NCBI RefSeq assembly: GCF_040712315.1 | Contig: NC_134018.1 | Coordinates: 5,570,001-5,634,000 of the forward strand | Length of the DNA stretch: 64,000 nucleotides | Direction of reading: 5' to 3' | Source: Castanea sativa | Lineage: Eukaryota > Streptophyta > Magnoliopsida > Fagales > Fagaceae | Shown: positions 32,553 through 43,860 of the stretch, in pieces | How positions within the stretch are numbered: the first letter of the stretch is position 1 | Layout of the letters: every line of letters starts with the position of its first letter | Position numbers and translations under genes: made by a program | The notes under the pieces: generated by a model | The model's database searches: none | Told to the model about the DNA's origin: nothing | What the model saw: only the letters and a program-made list of their open reading frames with translations

Positions 32553-32827
32553 ATGGCTATTCGTTTGCTTAGTCTTATACATGCAATGCACATTCTCTGC
32601 CAATCAAACTGATTTTCAAAACATGCTGCTTCAAAATATTTAGATGTTCCAAAAGGCTACCTTGCAGTATATGTTGGAGAATGTGAAAAGAAGCGATTTG
32701 TGATTCCTATTTCGTTCTTGAACCAGCCCAGGAAGAATTTGGATTTGATTATCCAATGGGTGGTCTCACAATTCCTTGCAGTGAAGATATTTTCATTGAT
32801 CTCACTTCTTGCTTACATGAATTGTGA
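32553..32827 (+). pseudogene. SAUR auxin-responsive gene, broken
   Basis: ATG at 32553 starts MAIRLLSLIHAMHIL, and the SAUR core follows as [20 protein letters not shown] and [10 protein letters not shown]. The C-terminal half, [20 protein letters not shown] then FIDLTS, lies in another frame. A TGA at 32610 stops translation after 19 codons. A deletion of about 31 bases after FLNQP removes the FQDLLSQAE segment and shifts the frame. Intact SAURs are intronless genes of about 90-100 codons that promote cell expansion by restraining PP2C.D phosphatases. This copy cannot make such a protein. Confidence 0.87.
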
Positions 32828-33332
32828 TATGCCAGCAAAAAAATGAAAAGAGTAGACAATTTTGTAAATCCAAGTAAATTCTTTAATTCTTTTAAGAAGA
32901 AGAGGAGATGGATATTGTTTATCAAAAAAAGAAAAAAAGAAAAGAAATTGAATTATTGCAGTTCCTCCACATTCTTCAGGAAAAAAATGTATAATTGAGA
33001 ACACCTTTTAGTTGAAACCAATCCTCATTGATTCTATGATATTTCAAGCCCCTTTTATTAAATTTGATTTGTCATGGTTTTCTATGGATAATATTTTATG
33101 CAGCTTTTATGCAATCTCAAAGTCATCTTCAGATATTTATTTGAGTAATTTCTCTTTTTAAGTACTCAATTGTCTTCAATTGTTCATAGAGTTCATTTAA
33201 ACCAATTACGATGTCATCAAACTCAGCTTTATCTAAATGAAACAATGACTCATTTCTCCATGTAATTGTATTCTGCTTGGATTTGTCTTTTTGGTTGGTA
33301 ATTTAGAAGTTTAAACTTGGCTTGAATTTTAA
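32828..33332. other. Intergenic DNA, no recognised feature
   Basis: Presumed former 3' flank of the SAUR pseudogene. AT-rich, no coding potential. Confidence 0.4.
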
Positions 33333-33564
33333 TCAATATTTATATATATTTAAAAGCAGAAACGTAGCATTTATTGTTGTTATGTTTCTGTTAAGCTACT
33401 TCATTCTTCATGTCATTGCCACATCATTATTGTTTTTTATATTTATTTTTTACCTTTAATTTTTTTTTGACAATATTAAATATATAAATACATTGGCTTT
33501 ACAAATTCAACTTAGATGGTTTTAACTTTACATATTCACATATTTTAATTTTGATGTTATAACT

Positions 33565-33570
<6 letters not shown>

Positions 33571-33629
<59 letters not shown>
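33571..33629. repeat. (TA)n microsatellite
   Basis: About 58 bases of TA repeat at the left edge of the hAT insertion. Confidence 0.95.
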
Positions 33630-33632
<3 letters not shown>

Positions 33633-34550
33633 GGGCGGAGCCAAGGGGGGCAGCTGCCCCCCCTGACCTGCCCTAGAATTTGTAAATAATAGTATTTTTT
33701 TTTTGGAGAAGCTTATATAATAATATAATAATAGAGTTTGATGATAGAAAGCCTAAATTTTTCCCTACACATATCAAAAAGCATGTTACTATAAGAGAAA
33801 AAAACAATCACCATACTAGTTTTCGTCTTTTTCTAGTGGGCCATTTTAATAGTTAAATTTACTATTATAAAATTTCTTTGCTTCTTACAAGGTCACAGTA
33901 TATAATACAAACTACAAATTACAAACTAGTATTTTTTAGACATAAAAAAGGTCAATGATGAAAAAATTGAAATCACCTTCTTTTTGTGTATAGAGCATTA
34001 AAAAATCTACTTTGTGTTCTTTCCATTCAAGATGTAAATCACAATATATGATTTAATTTTTTTTTCTAGTGACCCACATGTATGAGATGATGTGCTAAGT
34101 TGAGGAATGTTGTGAAATTGCTCTGAATTTTTATTGTATCCTTGACATGACTTATATTTTCTTCTAATTTTTTCACAGTTTCATACTCTTTCTATAAATC
34201 TTAATTTTAACTACTTAAACAAATAAAGAAACATATGCTTAATTCTACAAATTTTTTAAAAAGAATGCAAGGCACTGAAACATTAATACAACTTTATAGG
34301 TATATTATTATATTCCTAACACTCCTACATTGATTTATTTTCTCAATTTATTTTAATTTCAACATTATGTATTTAGATTTTTTTTTATTTACTATAATTT
34401 GATTATTTTTGTTTTCTTTATTTTAATGATATGAAATACATACACACACATGTAGTTAATTGAGCTTATGAAGAAACATGATCATACTAATGAGCATTGA
34501 AGTGTCATTTAATCTTACCCCCCTAATTTGAAATCCTGGCTCCGCCACTA
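33630..34550. mobile_element. Non-autonomous hAT-like element
   Basis: The ends are CAGGGGCGGAGCCAAG at the left and CTGGCTCCGCCACTA at the right, an inverted pair typical of a very common plant hAT group. It is flanked by TA-rich sequence that hides the 8-base target duplication. The 0.9-kb interior is AT-rich with no transposase. Confidence 0.78.
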
Positions 34551-36048
34551 ATATATATTTCTCTTAGACGGTTTTAACTTTATATATAATTTTGTCCATC
34601 TATCTTCCTATATTTTGCCTTTTCTTATCTCATCTTCTTACTATAAATTTGTCACTTTGTCCCATTTTATGCATATTTTTTCCACACAAAAAGGTTATTT
34701 CTCGCCCCTCTCTCTCTCTCTCTCTCTCTCTTTATTTTTTCATTTTTTGTTGGATTTTTTATGAGGTTTGTACTCTCATTGTCTTATTATTGACTAATTT
34801 ATATGTGTTACTTGATGTAAGTTTTTCTTTTATCATTTTATTTACAACACAAAATAGTTTTAATATTGTTGACTAGATTTAGGAAAAAATCATATTATAA
34901 TATGTCTATATTTTGTGTCGTTGTCAGGTTTTAGTTTATTTGGAAAACAACAGGATGGTTTGGACAATACAATGACAAACAATTCATACGGTTGAAGAAG
35001 ATGGTATTTGTATAGTTTCTTTTCATTATTTGTAAATATTTTGTTTAACATATTAGTAACAAATTGTTATGTCTTTATTATATGATATTTTTAGATGCTT
35101 GAGTAATTGTTTTAAGCATTTACGAATATTTTGTATTATTCATATTCCTTATCTCATTTGTGTATTCTTTGAGATTTTTCAATAAAAAAAATTCAATTTT
35201 GTGTTTAAAATTATTTATTTATCTACTCATTTTCCATATGTTAAATTAGGTGTTAGGTTAGATTATGATGGTATTAACACAATACTTATTATTTTTATTA
35301 TAAAAAAAAATTCTTTAAATTTTCCCTTTGTACTCTTGGTTAGAATGATTATATATAAAGTTATAACCATCACTTTTTTTCTTGGGAGTAATGACATATT
35401 TCTATTGCGTCATTTCAAAATCTTATTAAAGATTTTGAATTTGATTTTGAATTGGATATTTGGCTTGATCACATCACTTTTGAAATGTTTTACATATTCA
35501 AAAGAACTTTGACTTTGATATGATTTTTATTTTTCCCTTTCTTTTTTTGAATTGTAATTTTTTTATAAGTTTTTTGGTGTTTTGATTGTACATTAGATAC
35601 GATTGGATTTGAAGAAGTTTTTTTAAAAAACTAAAAAAAAAAATTCAAATTTTATATACTTTTTGATGATAACAAAATGTTATAAATAATTTTTATTAAA
35701 AAATTAATATTTTTGCTACCTTTTGAATTCTTGAGAAAAATTGTATTATTTTCATTTTGGTACGACAAAAATTATATATATTAAATTTGCGATTGTTCCT
35801 ATAATAAATGAAAATATGATTATGAAATGAATTACTATTTATTAAATTAGTCTAAACTGCAAAAAATAAATTTAATGAGATCATCCTAAAAATATTATCA
35901 GGTGCAACACGCGGGTTCGTGACTAGTATATCTAAAAGCTGAGATGCAGAATTTAATGTTGTTATACTCCTAGTGAGCCACCTCATCAGCCATGTCATAC
36001 TTTAAAAAAATTCCTTGATGACTTTTCTATTTTATTTTTATAAAATAA

Positions 36049-38103
36049 CTAGTCCCAGACCTGCGCATTGCACGGGACAATTTTTTTTAGAGTTATCTCA
36101 TAAATATGTTATTATTATTGTTGTTGTTGTTGTTGTTGTTGTTTTACTATTGTCTATGTAACGTATGTAAAATTCTTAAATGATAAAATTATTAGAATCA
36201 TGCTATGCAATAGAATAATATTATATTGTTTATAATGCTATAGGACAACATTTAACAATCAAAGAGAAAAAAAAGGAAAAAGAAAAAAACTTAAAACACA
36301 AAACTAAATTGCATCAACTCAAAGTAGAGTTCTTAAAAATACAAAAAAAATTAATAATCTAAAACAGAGATGCAAGAAAAATAAAAAATCCACCAAAAAA
36401 TTGAGAGAAAGAAATACCTTTTTTGTGAGGGAAAATTATGCATAGAAATATAGGATAGAAAAGATAATGAAAAATTTATAGAAGGAGGATAAGAAGAAGA
36501 AGAAACAAAATAAATGAAGATAAAGGAAAAGATGAAGAGTGATATTAAGGTAGAGGGTAGTGGGGAGATGAAATGTGAAAGGAATGACAAATATTGGGGA
36601 AAGTGTAAATGTTAAAAAAAAAAAAAAGTAAGATTTTATAAGGAAATTTTTATTTATTTGTATTTTATATGTTTAATTTTTAAAAATTAAAAGAGAGAAA
36701 ATATTAATAATCTAATGATATGGAGGATATGACTGAATTTAAATGGTCAATTGTAGTAGTGCTATTGATGTTAGCTTGAATATAACTAAATTAAAGTTAC
36801 TTTATGATGTTGAGTTAACAAACGAATTTGTGGTTACTAGAAAACTACCCTTTTTTTTTTTTAATAAAAAGAATAAACTAGAAAGCTGAACATGAATTGT
36901 CTTGGGTGAGATTGAAGCTTCGCATAAATTAATGGAGCCTCATGAGACCTATCAACCATTATAGCTCTAAAGAATATCAATAACAAAAACTTAGCATAAA
37001 TCAATCTTTACCTTTTGCAAGTCAAGAAGCTACACATACAATCTAATGTACATCATTACTCAACAATGTTTGAACTCACCACACAGCAAAGTAATCATGC
37101 AAATGAACTTTGAAATATCTATTTGGAGTTACGATCGATGGTACGTAGCTTTCACGAAAAAATATGTGGTAGTGGTAAATTAAACAACAATACTATTCAA
37201 CTACTTAGATTTATCATGATATGAGGAGAACATGAATGCATTATGAACCCCTTTGTTCCTTATGACCCATACAAAATTTAAACTGTTGGAATTAAGAAGA
37301 AATAGATTTCTAAATATATAAATAAAATAGATTTGGTTAGAAGTCAATCATTGCACATGAGGAGAAAAAAAAAACATGAAAAGATAACGTATCAAGTCTA
37401 AAAGGAACTTCATAGAACAAATGTCATGTTGTACAAAAAGAACATATATAGAACAACTAAATAGGTGAATCCAAAGCAACCCAAACTAAGAATTTAAAGA
37501 AAAACACATGTAATAAAATTGACAATATAAGAAAAAAAAAACTTAAATTACAAAACTAAATTGCATCAGCTCAATATAAAGTTGTAAAGAACACAACAAT
37601 TTATCAACCTAAAGCAGAGATGCAAGAAAAATAAAAAAAAATCCACCAAATAATTGAGAGAGGGAGAGAGAGAGAGAGAGAGAGAGAAAGAAAACCTTTT
37701 TTTTTTTAGGGAAAAGTATGTAAAGAATGGAAGAGAGAATAACAAATTTATAGTAAGAAAGTGTGAATAAGAAATAACAAAAAAAAAAAAAGAAAAAAAA
37801 AGAAAGGAAGATGAAGAGTGATATTAAGGTAGAGTGTAGTGGGAAGATGAAAATGTAAGGAAGAGGGTAGTGAGGAGATGAAAAGGTAAGGTAGAGGATA
37901 GTGGGAGATGAAAAGTGATATTAAGGTAAAGGGTAGTGGGGAGGTAAGGGATAGAGAAATGTTGGAGAGAGTGTAAATATTTAAAAAATATATAGAGAAA
38001 TTGGAAAGAAAAATGATAATGACGTAGATGTTGATGTGACTCAACTGGATTGTAGCAACAATAAATACTACACTTTAGCTTTTAGATATAATATAGATAT
38101 AGA
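36049..38103 (-). mobile_element. Minus-strand Helitron-like element
   Basis: On the minus strand it starts TCTATATCTATATTATATC after A (38103) and ends CCCGTGCAATGCGCAGG...GGGACTAG before T (36049), with a visible hairpin close to the 3' end. The interior is non-coding and has a large internal duplication: 36290-36600 resembles 37530-37960, including GCAGAGATGCAAGAAAAATAA and the AGATGAAGAGTGATATTAAGG string. This could reflect two related elements, one inserted into the other. Confidence 0.7.
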
Positions 38104-38649
38104 TTAAATATAGTTCATTGACAAACCTGTTAATGCACTCCATTATTATTCAACATGTTACTATTTATTTGTTTAAAATGCAAATATTTAACTATTCAGC
38201 TACCTAAATTAATTTCAACTTTTCATTTTCTTTTTTATAATTTCAAGTAATTGTTAAAATTGAATAATTCATTATTTTGTTAGTAGATATATGCACATGT
38301 TTGACTATTCATTACAAACATTAGTATTCATTAGATGCAAATGTTTGATTATATTCAATTACCCAAATTGATTTTAACTTTTCGTTTTCTTCTCTCTAAT
38401 TTCAAGTAATTTTTAAAATTCTCATCTTCATATTCTATAAATAAATAAAAAAACTCTTCTTCTCTTCCTTAAACCTTTCTCCTCTCTTTGTCTTTTTATC
38501 TCCCTACTACTTTTCACTTTATTGTTAAACTTCTTACATCATTTCCTTTTCTTATATTTTGACTCTTCTTCTCTCCATCTTATTTTGTATAAATTTGATA
38601 TCATTTATTCCATTCAATCCATATTTTTTCCACACAAAAACTGTGAGTA

Positions 38650-38662
38650 CTCTCTCTCTCTC

Positions 38663-38716
<54 letters not shown>
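38650..38716. repeat. (CT)n microsatellite
   Basis: About 65 bases of CT repeat with a single CG interruption. Similar shorter CT/GA runs are at 34709-34730 and 37667-37687. Confidence 0.95.
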
Positions 38717-38717
<1 letters not shown>

Positions 38718-39755
38718 TTTTGTTCTTTCTTATAGCTTTAATTAGGTTGATGGTTTTTTATTTAATTTTTTTGTGTTGTATTTTTTAAATTTCCCATCAC
38801 AAATCACTCTTATAAATTTGGTTTGGGTTAATATGTAATTCTTTTTTAAATAGAAATTTGAGTTTATACATGGCTACAAATTTGAATGTGCCTACCAATG
38901 AACTTCCATTGAACAGAAATGTATTCACAATGTTTTTAGCTTCGTATACTTCTTTGGTAATGTGAATTTGGGAAAGAGAAAAGGGTAGGCAAATGATGCA
39001 TGGTCATTTATAATCTCCTATGTCTTGAAGAAAGTGAAGGGCCTATTAGTCTCCCTTCTACTGGAATTTTGTATAGAAAGCATTTTACTATAAGTTTCTT
39101 GACTTTTTGTTATTTTTATTTTGATCATTTTATTACAAATAATTAGCATCTCCACTATCAAATTTTTAGTTAATTTGAACTTTCTTGGTAAAGTTTTACT
39201 TTGCTTAGTTGATCATCTTTACTAAAAATGCCAAAAAGAGAATAAAATAAAATATAATTTACTCTAAAGCATCATTATGCTATTAATGTTTTTGTGTATA
39301 GATATTTAAGGAACTTTTTCTTTTTTGCATTTTATTTTATATTTCCACTTTATGATAGATGATTTATTGTTTATGATCTATTGCATAGTTATCTTTATTT
39401 ACTTTTTCACTTAGTTTCAATTGTGAAGAAGAAAGAGATGTGGATATATGTTTTGGAGAAAAATGTACTTATAAGAGTTGAATCGCATACATCTGTATAA
39501 TAATAAATAAGGTATACATAGTTACAACTTGGTCTAATAGGTCTGACACTATCAATTTAAAAAAAAAAAAATTATTGCATTGTGGTTTCATATATATATA
39601 TACCTAACTACAAAAAACTTCTAATTTAAAATATAATTTCAAATAACACATATTGAACTTTTAAAAATATATTAATTCAATAACTATCTAATAAAAAAGA
39701 ATTATATCAAATTTTCCCATGCATCGAGCGGCTCTATGGGTAGTTAAATTAAATT

Positions 39756-40376
39756 ACAAAACTTTTGACAAGTTAAGAGCATTGTTGAGCAAGCTCTCAA
39801 GAGACCAGCTAGATGATCCGAAATAACCTAAAGTCTTCCATCATGAAGTCCAAATACAGAAATCATTGTGCAACTTTCTTTCCCAACATAGAATAGAATG
39901 ATTTAAGATAAGTTTCAATGTCAAGTCTTCGTTGTAAACTTAGCTCCAATTCAAAGATTGGTCTAAAGAGTAATGCTACATATAAAATATTTGACAACAT
40001 TTTTACATTAATTGAATTGAGAGACTTTTATTAATTCTTATCTGAACCTAATGTTAATATATATATTTTTACTTGCCATTAATAATTGTCAATATTTTTT
40101 TTGGTTTGGTTTTAAGACTTTCTCTTGGCCTAAATCATAATGATGGTGGCAGCTTTCTCTTGAGGTCAGCTTTGCTGCCAATTTTTAAGCGCTCCTAATT
40201 TGACACAGTAAACTTGTCCCTTCCAACACGGCTCACTCTGTCCCTCTCATATTTCCCTACTTTCTTGGGTACGAAAAATGAAAAAAGTCCAATACCCAAC
40301 AGCCCAAACAAAATCAAACTGAACATCAAGACTGCCAGACTTCAAACCCTTTTCTCTCTGTCTCTCTCAATCTCAA
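39756..40376. other. Intergenic DNA; former 5' flank of the TMK-like fragment
   Basis: No gene seen. The CT-rich leader-like segment at about 40340-40376 probably was the 5' UTR of the receptor-kinase fragment. Confidence 0.4.
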
Positions 40377-40775
40377 ATGGTTCGGCTGATCTATTTCTCC
40401 ACCTTCAATTTATCCTTTCTAACTCTTTCATCTGCCAATGACACCGCAGTCATGGCCAAGCTCCTAGCCTCCTTTAGAACCGCCCCAAGCGGCTGGTCCA
40501 CCACCACAGACTGCTGCAAGTGGAAAAATGTTAACTGCGACGGAAGCAACCGTGTTTCACCTCCATCAACTTAGTTTCTCAGTCTCTCACAAGGACTCTT
40601 CCTTCCAATCTCGGCACTCTCACCAAACTCACCACCCTCTCTCCAAGGCAACTCTCTCTCTCTTTGGTCCTCTCCCTTCCCTTGCCAACCTCACTTCTCT
40701 CCAAAGTCTCTACCTTGACAACAACAACAACTTCGCCTCCATTCCTTCCTTCAGGTTTCTTCCAGGGACACACAA
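40377..40775 (+). pseudogene. TMK-type LRR receptor kinase, N-terminal fragment
   Basis: ATG at 40377 starts a signal-peptide-like segment (MVRLIYFSTFNLSFLTL), then NDTAVMAKLLASFRTAPSGW and CCKWKNVNCDGSNRV, the N-terminal LRR cap of TMK receptor kinases. The leucine-rich repeats continue in shifted frames (LTRTLPSNLGTLTKLTTL, then FGPLPSLANLTSLQSLYLDN). At least two one-base shifts break it, and the match ends near 40775. The rest of the ectodomain, membrane segment and kinase are missing. TMKs are plasma-membrane kinases in auxin signalling. This piece is a dead fragment. Confidence 0.8.
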
Positions 40776-41400
40776 ACAGACCTGTTGAACACGGTTCCAG
40801 TTCTAGGCCTGTGAAGAAGAAGACTATATCTGAAGAAAACGCACCGTTTCATTTTACATAATATTGGGCAATCAAACGCACCGTTTTTCACTTATGTGTT
40901 GACTCTCTCGGGCGCTTTAATGAAACGGTGCGCATCACTCTAATTTGTTTCAATTGGCAGTTCAGTCTGGCGCGAACTTCAGTTAGTGCAGTGTAACTAA
41001 CTCCCCAAATTATCAGGAGCTTTAACTTAATGGCTTAGCTTGGTCTTGTTGTATATAAACCACTCTGCGGGCATAATCGAATAGAAGTTTCTTTCATTCT
41101 TCTCTCTCTCTCGCTCCTTAACTTTCTTGCACTTTCTCTCATTTTCTCAGACTCTCTCTTGCTTGTGATTGTTCATATACACTCGTTTTCTCTGTGATCT
41201 TAACAGAAGCTTAGTTCTCACCGAGTTGACTCAGGCCACTATTTTAGTCACTTCTATGCTAGCATTGCAATCATTATTGGGTCTTCATCAAATTTTGTTG
41301 GTCCCTTCTTCAGTCTTCAAGACCTTCAATTTTCTCACAACAGTCTCGATAAAAGTGGTGGTTCTAAGATTTTTTTTTTAATTGGTGATTTAAAAAACTT
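40776..41400. other. Possible solo LTR or promoter-like fragment
   Basis: Three copies of ACGCACCGTTT (40839, 40876 and inverted at 40923) precede a TATA-like GTATATAAACC near 41050 and a CT-rich leader. This layout resembles a plant LTR promoter. I could not find convincing LTR ends or a target duplication. Confidence 0.3.
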
Positions 41401-41797
41401 AAATTATATAAAATTTAATAAAAAAATAACTTGAATATATCAACGGATTAAAAAAAAAACCCAAATATATGAAGTATTACAACTTCTTTCTATTAACAAA
41501 GAGAAGAAAAAAAAAAGACTAATAAGATAAGAGTAAAAAAGTAAGAGAATTGTTGAATCCAAATCAATATATATCTATATAATATATTATATATAATAGC
41601 AAAAGCTTTTTCCTGTAATTAAGGAGGTGTTACTATGTAGGAAAACTGATCACTTAAAATCTTAAGACGTATGCAATTTAAAAGTTACAAAATAGTACGT
41701 TGTACCATTTGAGGGCTTTAAAATTTATCCATTTACCATGCACACTGTTTAAAGCAAAAACACCATTAAATTGAAAGAGACTAAGAGAGACTCTGAT

Positions 41798-41831
<34 letters not shown>

Positions 41832-42039
41832 CGATTAGGCACTGAGAGAAAAATCTGAGAAAACTACATATACCCATAGTTTTTTATCAAGAAAAAAAAA
41901 TGTTTCCTAGTTCCTTTAAAATACTCTTTGTTTCCAATTATGCTAAAACGACCTTTTTTCTTTTTGTTTTTTCCAGGAAAAGAAGCAGAAGAAGAAGGAA
42001 GATGAAGCCGAATAAAAAGAGTTCCCTCCGATGGCAAAG
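41401..42039. other. AT-rich intergenic DNA with (GA)n
   Basis: A GA repeat is at about 41801-41826. No gene seen. The sequence near 41577-41605 has a Helitron-like TCTATATAATA...AGC string that might be the 5' end of the element at 42040. Confidence 0.35.
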
Positions 42040-42875
42040 ATTTCATGTGAGAAAGCACGAGATTTTGTCAAGTTGTGTATTCTATGCAAAAAGAATTGAA
42101 ATATTCTCAAGTGTCACATTAGAGATAAAAAAAAATTAAATATTAATTTTTTATTTCATTTTGGTTCATTGTTTCAAGCCTTTTCTAACTAAAAAATAAA
42201 TATTTTTGTATCATTTGGTTTAATGTTTCAAGACTTTTCATCTCTCACACATACACACAAAACTGTTTGCATTTTAATATGTGGACAATTTTCACCTCTT
42301 GTACTTTTACCCTTTTATATATACCTACTCATAGCCCTTCATGCCATACCATGTCAAATACACATAGACAAAAAAACGATATCCTTAACCTTTAATTTTT
42401 CGACGATACCTACCTAGCTCTAACATTGTTGTTTCATCTAATCTTAACCCATATGCGTTGGCTACAACCAAAGGGAGAGCTTGCATTTTATATTGAGTGA
42501 CAACAATAATTATGATTTTGATGTTAAGGTCGGAAGTTGTAGATTTGTGGGCTTTGTAAATGATGTAGATGTGATTGACTGTGGGTGTTTGAAATGTGTA
42601 TTTTGTTTTAGAATTAAGGAGAAAGAGAAAGATACATTCTATATCAACTTTTATTCTATAATATTCCTCCAAAAAAAATTTTCTTCTCATTACTTCAATT
42701 GAATAATTATAATGGATATGTGTGTACAATTTATAATTGTTGTTTTTTATGATGAACTCATTACTAATAAAGTTCTATAACAATTATGTTATAATAAATA
42801 TACAACATTCTTTAAAATCATCTTATATAAAATATTACAACATTATATGTGTATCACACGGGTAGTATAGGATTT
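42040..42875 (+). mobile_element. Diverged second copy of the 2371-3226 Helitron-like element
   Basis: Aligns by eye with 2395-3220 over nearly its whole length (shared GAATTGAAATATTC, TTCAATTGAATAATTATAATG, ATCACACGGGTA / ATCGCACGGGTA). The CTAG end is lost here (GGGTAGTATAGG) and the left end is altered. Confidence 0.6.
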
Positions 42876-43010
42876 GCTGTGAAATTATTGTAAATAAGTT
42901 ATGGACGTAGCATTACTACTATTTTTGTTAAACTTAAATTATTGTGATTTTCATGTTAGGGTATTCAACAATTTTTTTAGGATGATCTTAATAAGTTAAT
43001 TTAGTAAAAA

Positions 43011-43014
<4 letters not shown>

Positions 43015-43057
<43 letters not shown>
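43015..43057. repeat. (TA)n microsatellite
   Basis: TA repeat directly left of the second gypsy LTR; it obscures any target duplication. Confidence 0.9.
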
Positions 43058-43060
<3 letters not shown>

Positions 43061-43814
43061 GGGGAGTAAAAGGACCCAAGTGGGCATATGGGTCTTTAGG
43101 CTGTAGCAAGGAGGGCCGACCTACTCTTGAGCTAAAAATTTGTTAGTATTGCGAATCGGCCCATACGCCGAGGATCCGAGGACACATCCGAGGGTAAGTT
43201 TCTCCTCGGATAGACCTAGGAGAACTCAGAGCTTCACTATGAAGGTCAAGGAAATATTTCGGAAAGACTGTTGGTTAAAAGGGGGAAACCTTGAACCTTC
43301 GAGGTACACCGGTGTTAGAAAAATACCAAAAGCAAAGGCTGCCACCTCCACATTAAAGACACTGCACCTACCTCCCTGGCCGCATTAATGGGAAAGTGAC
43401 CTCTGAACAGTAGAATTGAAACTTCTAGTCACTATTCAAAGGCATTAAAAAAAGAAATATCTAGGAGGGAGGGGGTTAGAGCAACACGTGGATAAAGTAT
43501 CAGAAAAAAAAGTATTTAAGGGGGATGAACGCCAAAGAAGAAGGGGGGTCGGTAACTAAGAAAGAAATTAAGAATTGTAACCTTTAAGAAAGAAAGAGAA
43601 ATAATACAGAAGTAGTCCTCGGCTCACGTCCGAGGAAGTCTATTTGCAATTATCATTTATTATTTACAAGTGTTTGTAACTTTTAGCCTGTTATCAAGTT
43701 CTTAGTACTTCTAATCTAGATTTCAAGCCCACACTCTACAAATTTCATTGTTTAAGGCTCATTGGGCCTGAGCCCGTGATTGTCTTTGGGTCCAGGTGCA
43801 ATCGTGCACTTACA
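43058..43814 (+). repeat. 5' LTR of the second gypsy element
   Basis: TGTGGGGAGTAAAAGGACC...GCACTTACA, 757 bp, followed at 43817 by the primer site TGGCGCCGTCTGTGAG. Without a 3' partner in the window the length rests on the TG...CA ends and the primer-site position. Confidence 0.8.
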
Positions 43815-43860
43815 ATTGGCGCCGTCTGTGAGAATCTAGTCAAAAAAGAGCTGGGATACG

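Larger units (their letters stand above)
33333..35926 (+). mobile_element. Helitron-like element carrying a hAT insertion
   Basis: The 5' end TCAATATTTATATATATTTAAAAGC follows A; the 3' end GCAACACGCGGGTTCGTGACTAG precedes T. It contains a CT-rich stretch at 34709-34730 and a segment (34680-34760) related to minus-strand 36390-36430 and to 38620-38640, showing it belongs with the neighbouring elements. No Rep/helicase coding is seen. Confidence 0.65.
35931..39755 (+). mobile_element. Outer Helitron-like element, split by a minus-strand Helitron
   Basis: The 5' end TCTAAAAGCTGAGATGCAGA at 35931 closely resembles the 5' region of the element at 33333 (shared ATTTATTGTTG/ATTTAATGTTG...GTCAT). 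It is interrupted at 36049, and sequence resumes at 38104 with a CT-rich block like that of the 33333 element. A decayed 3' end is suggested by TTTCCCATGCATCGAGCGGC...GGGTAG near 39715-39745. Boundaries are inferred, especially the right one. Confidence 0.4.

Noticed and set aside
36117..36140. (GTT)n run as a functional element
   Set aside because: Short simple repeat in a Helitron interior; nothing supports a role.
38522..38788. 88-codon frame with a long Leu-Ser repeat
   Set aside because: Translation of a CT microsatellite.
43140..43388. 82-codon frame near the second gypsy LTR
   Set aside because: It lies within the LTR, has no family resemblance, and LTRs do not normally code.
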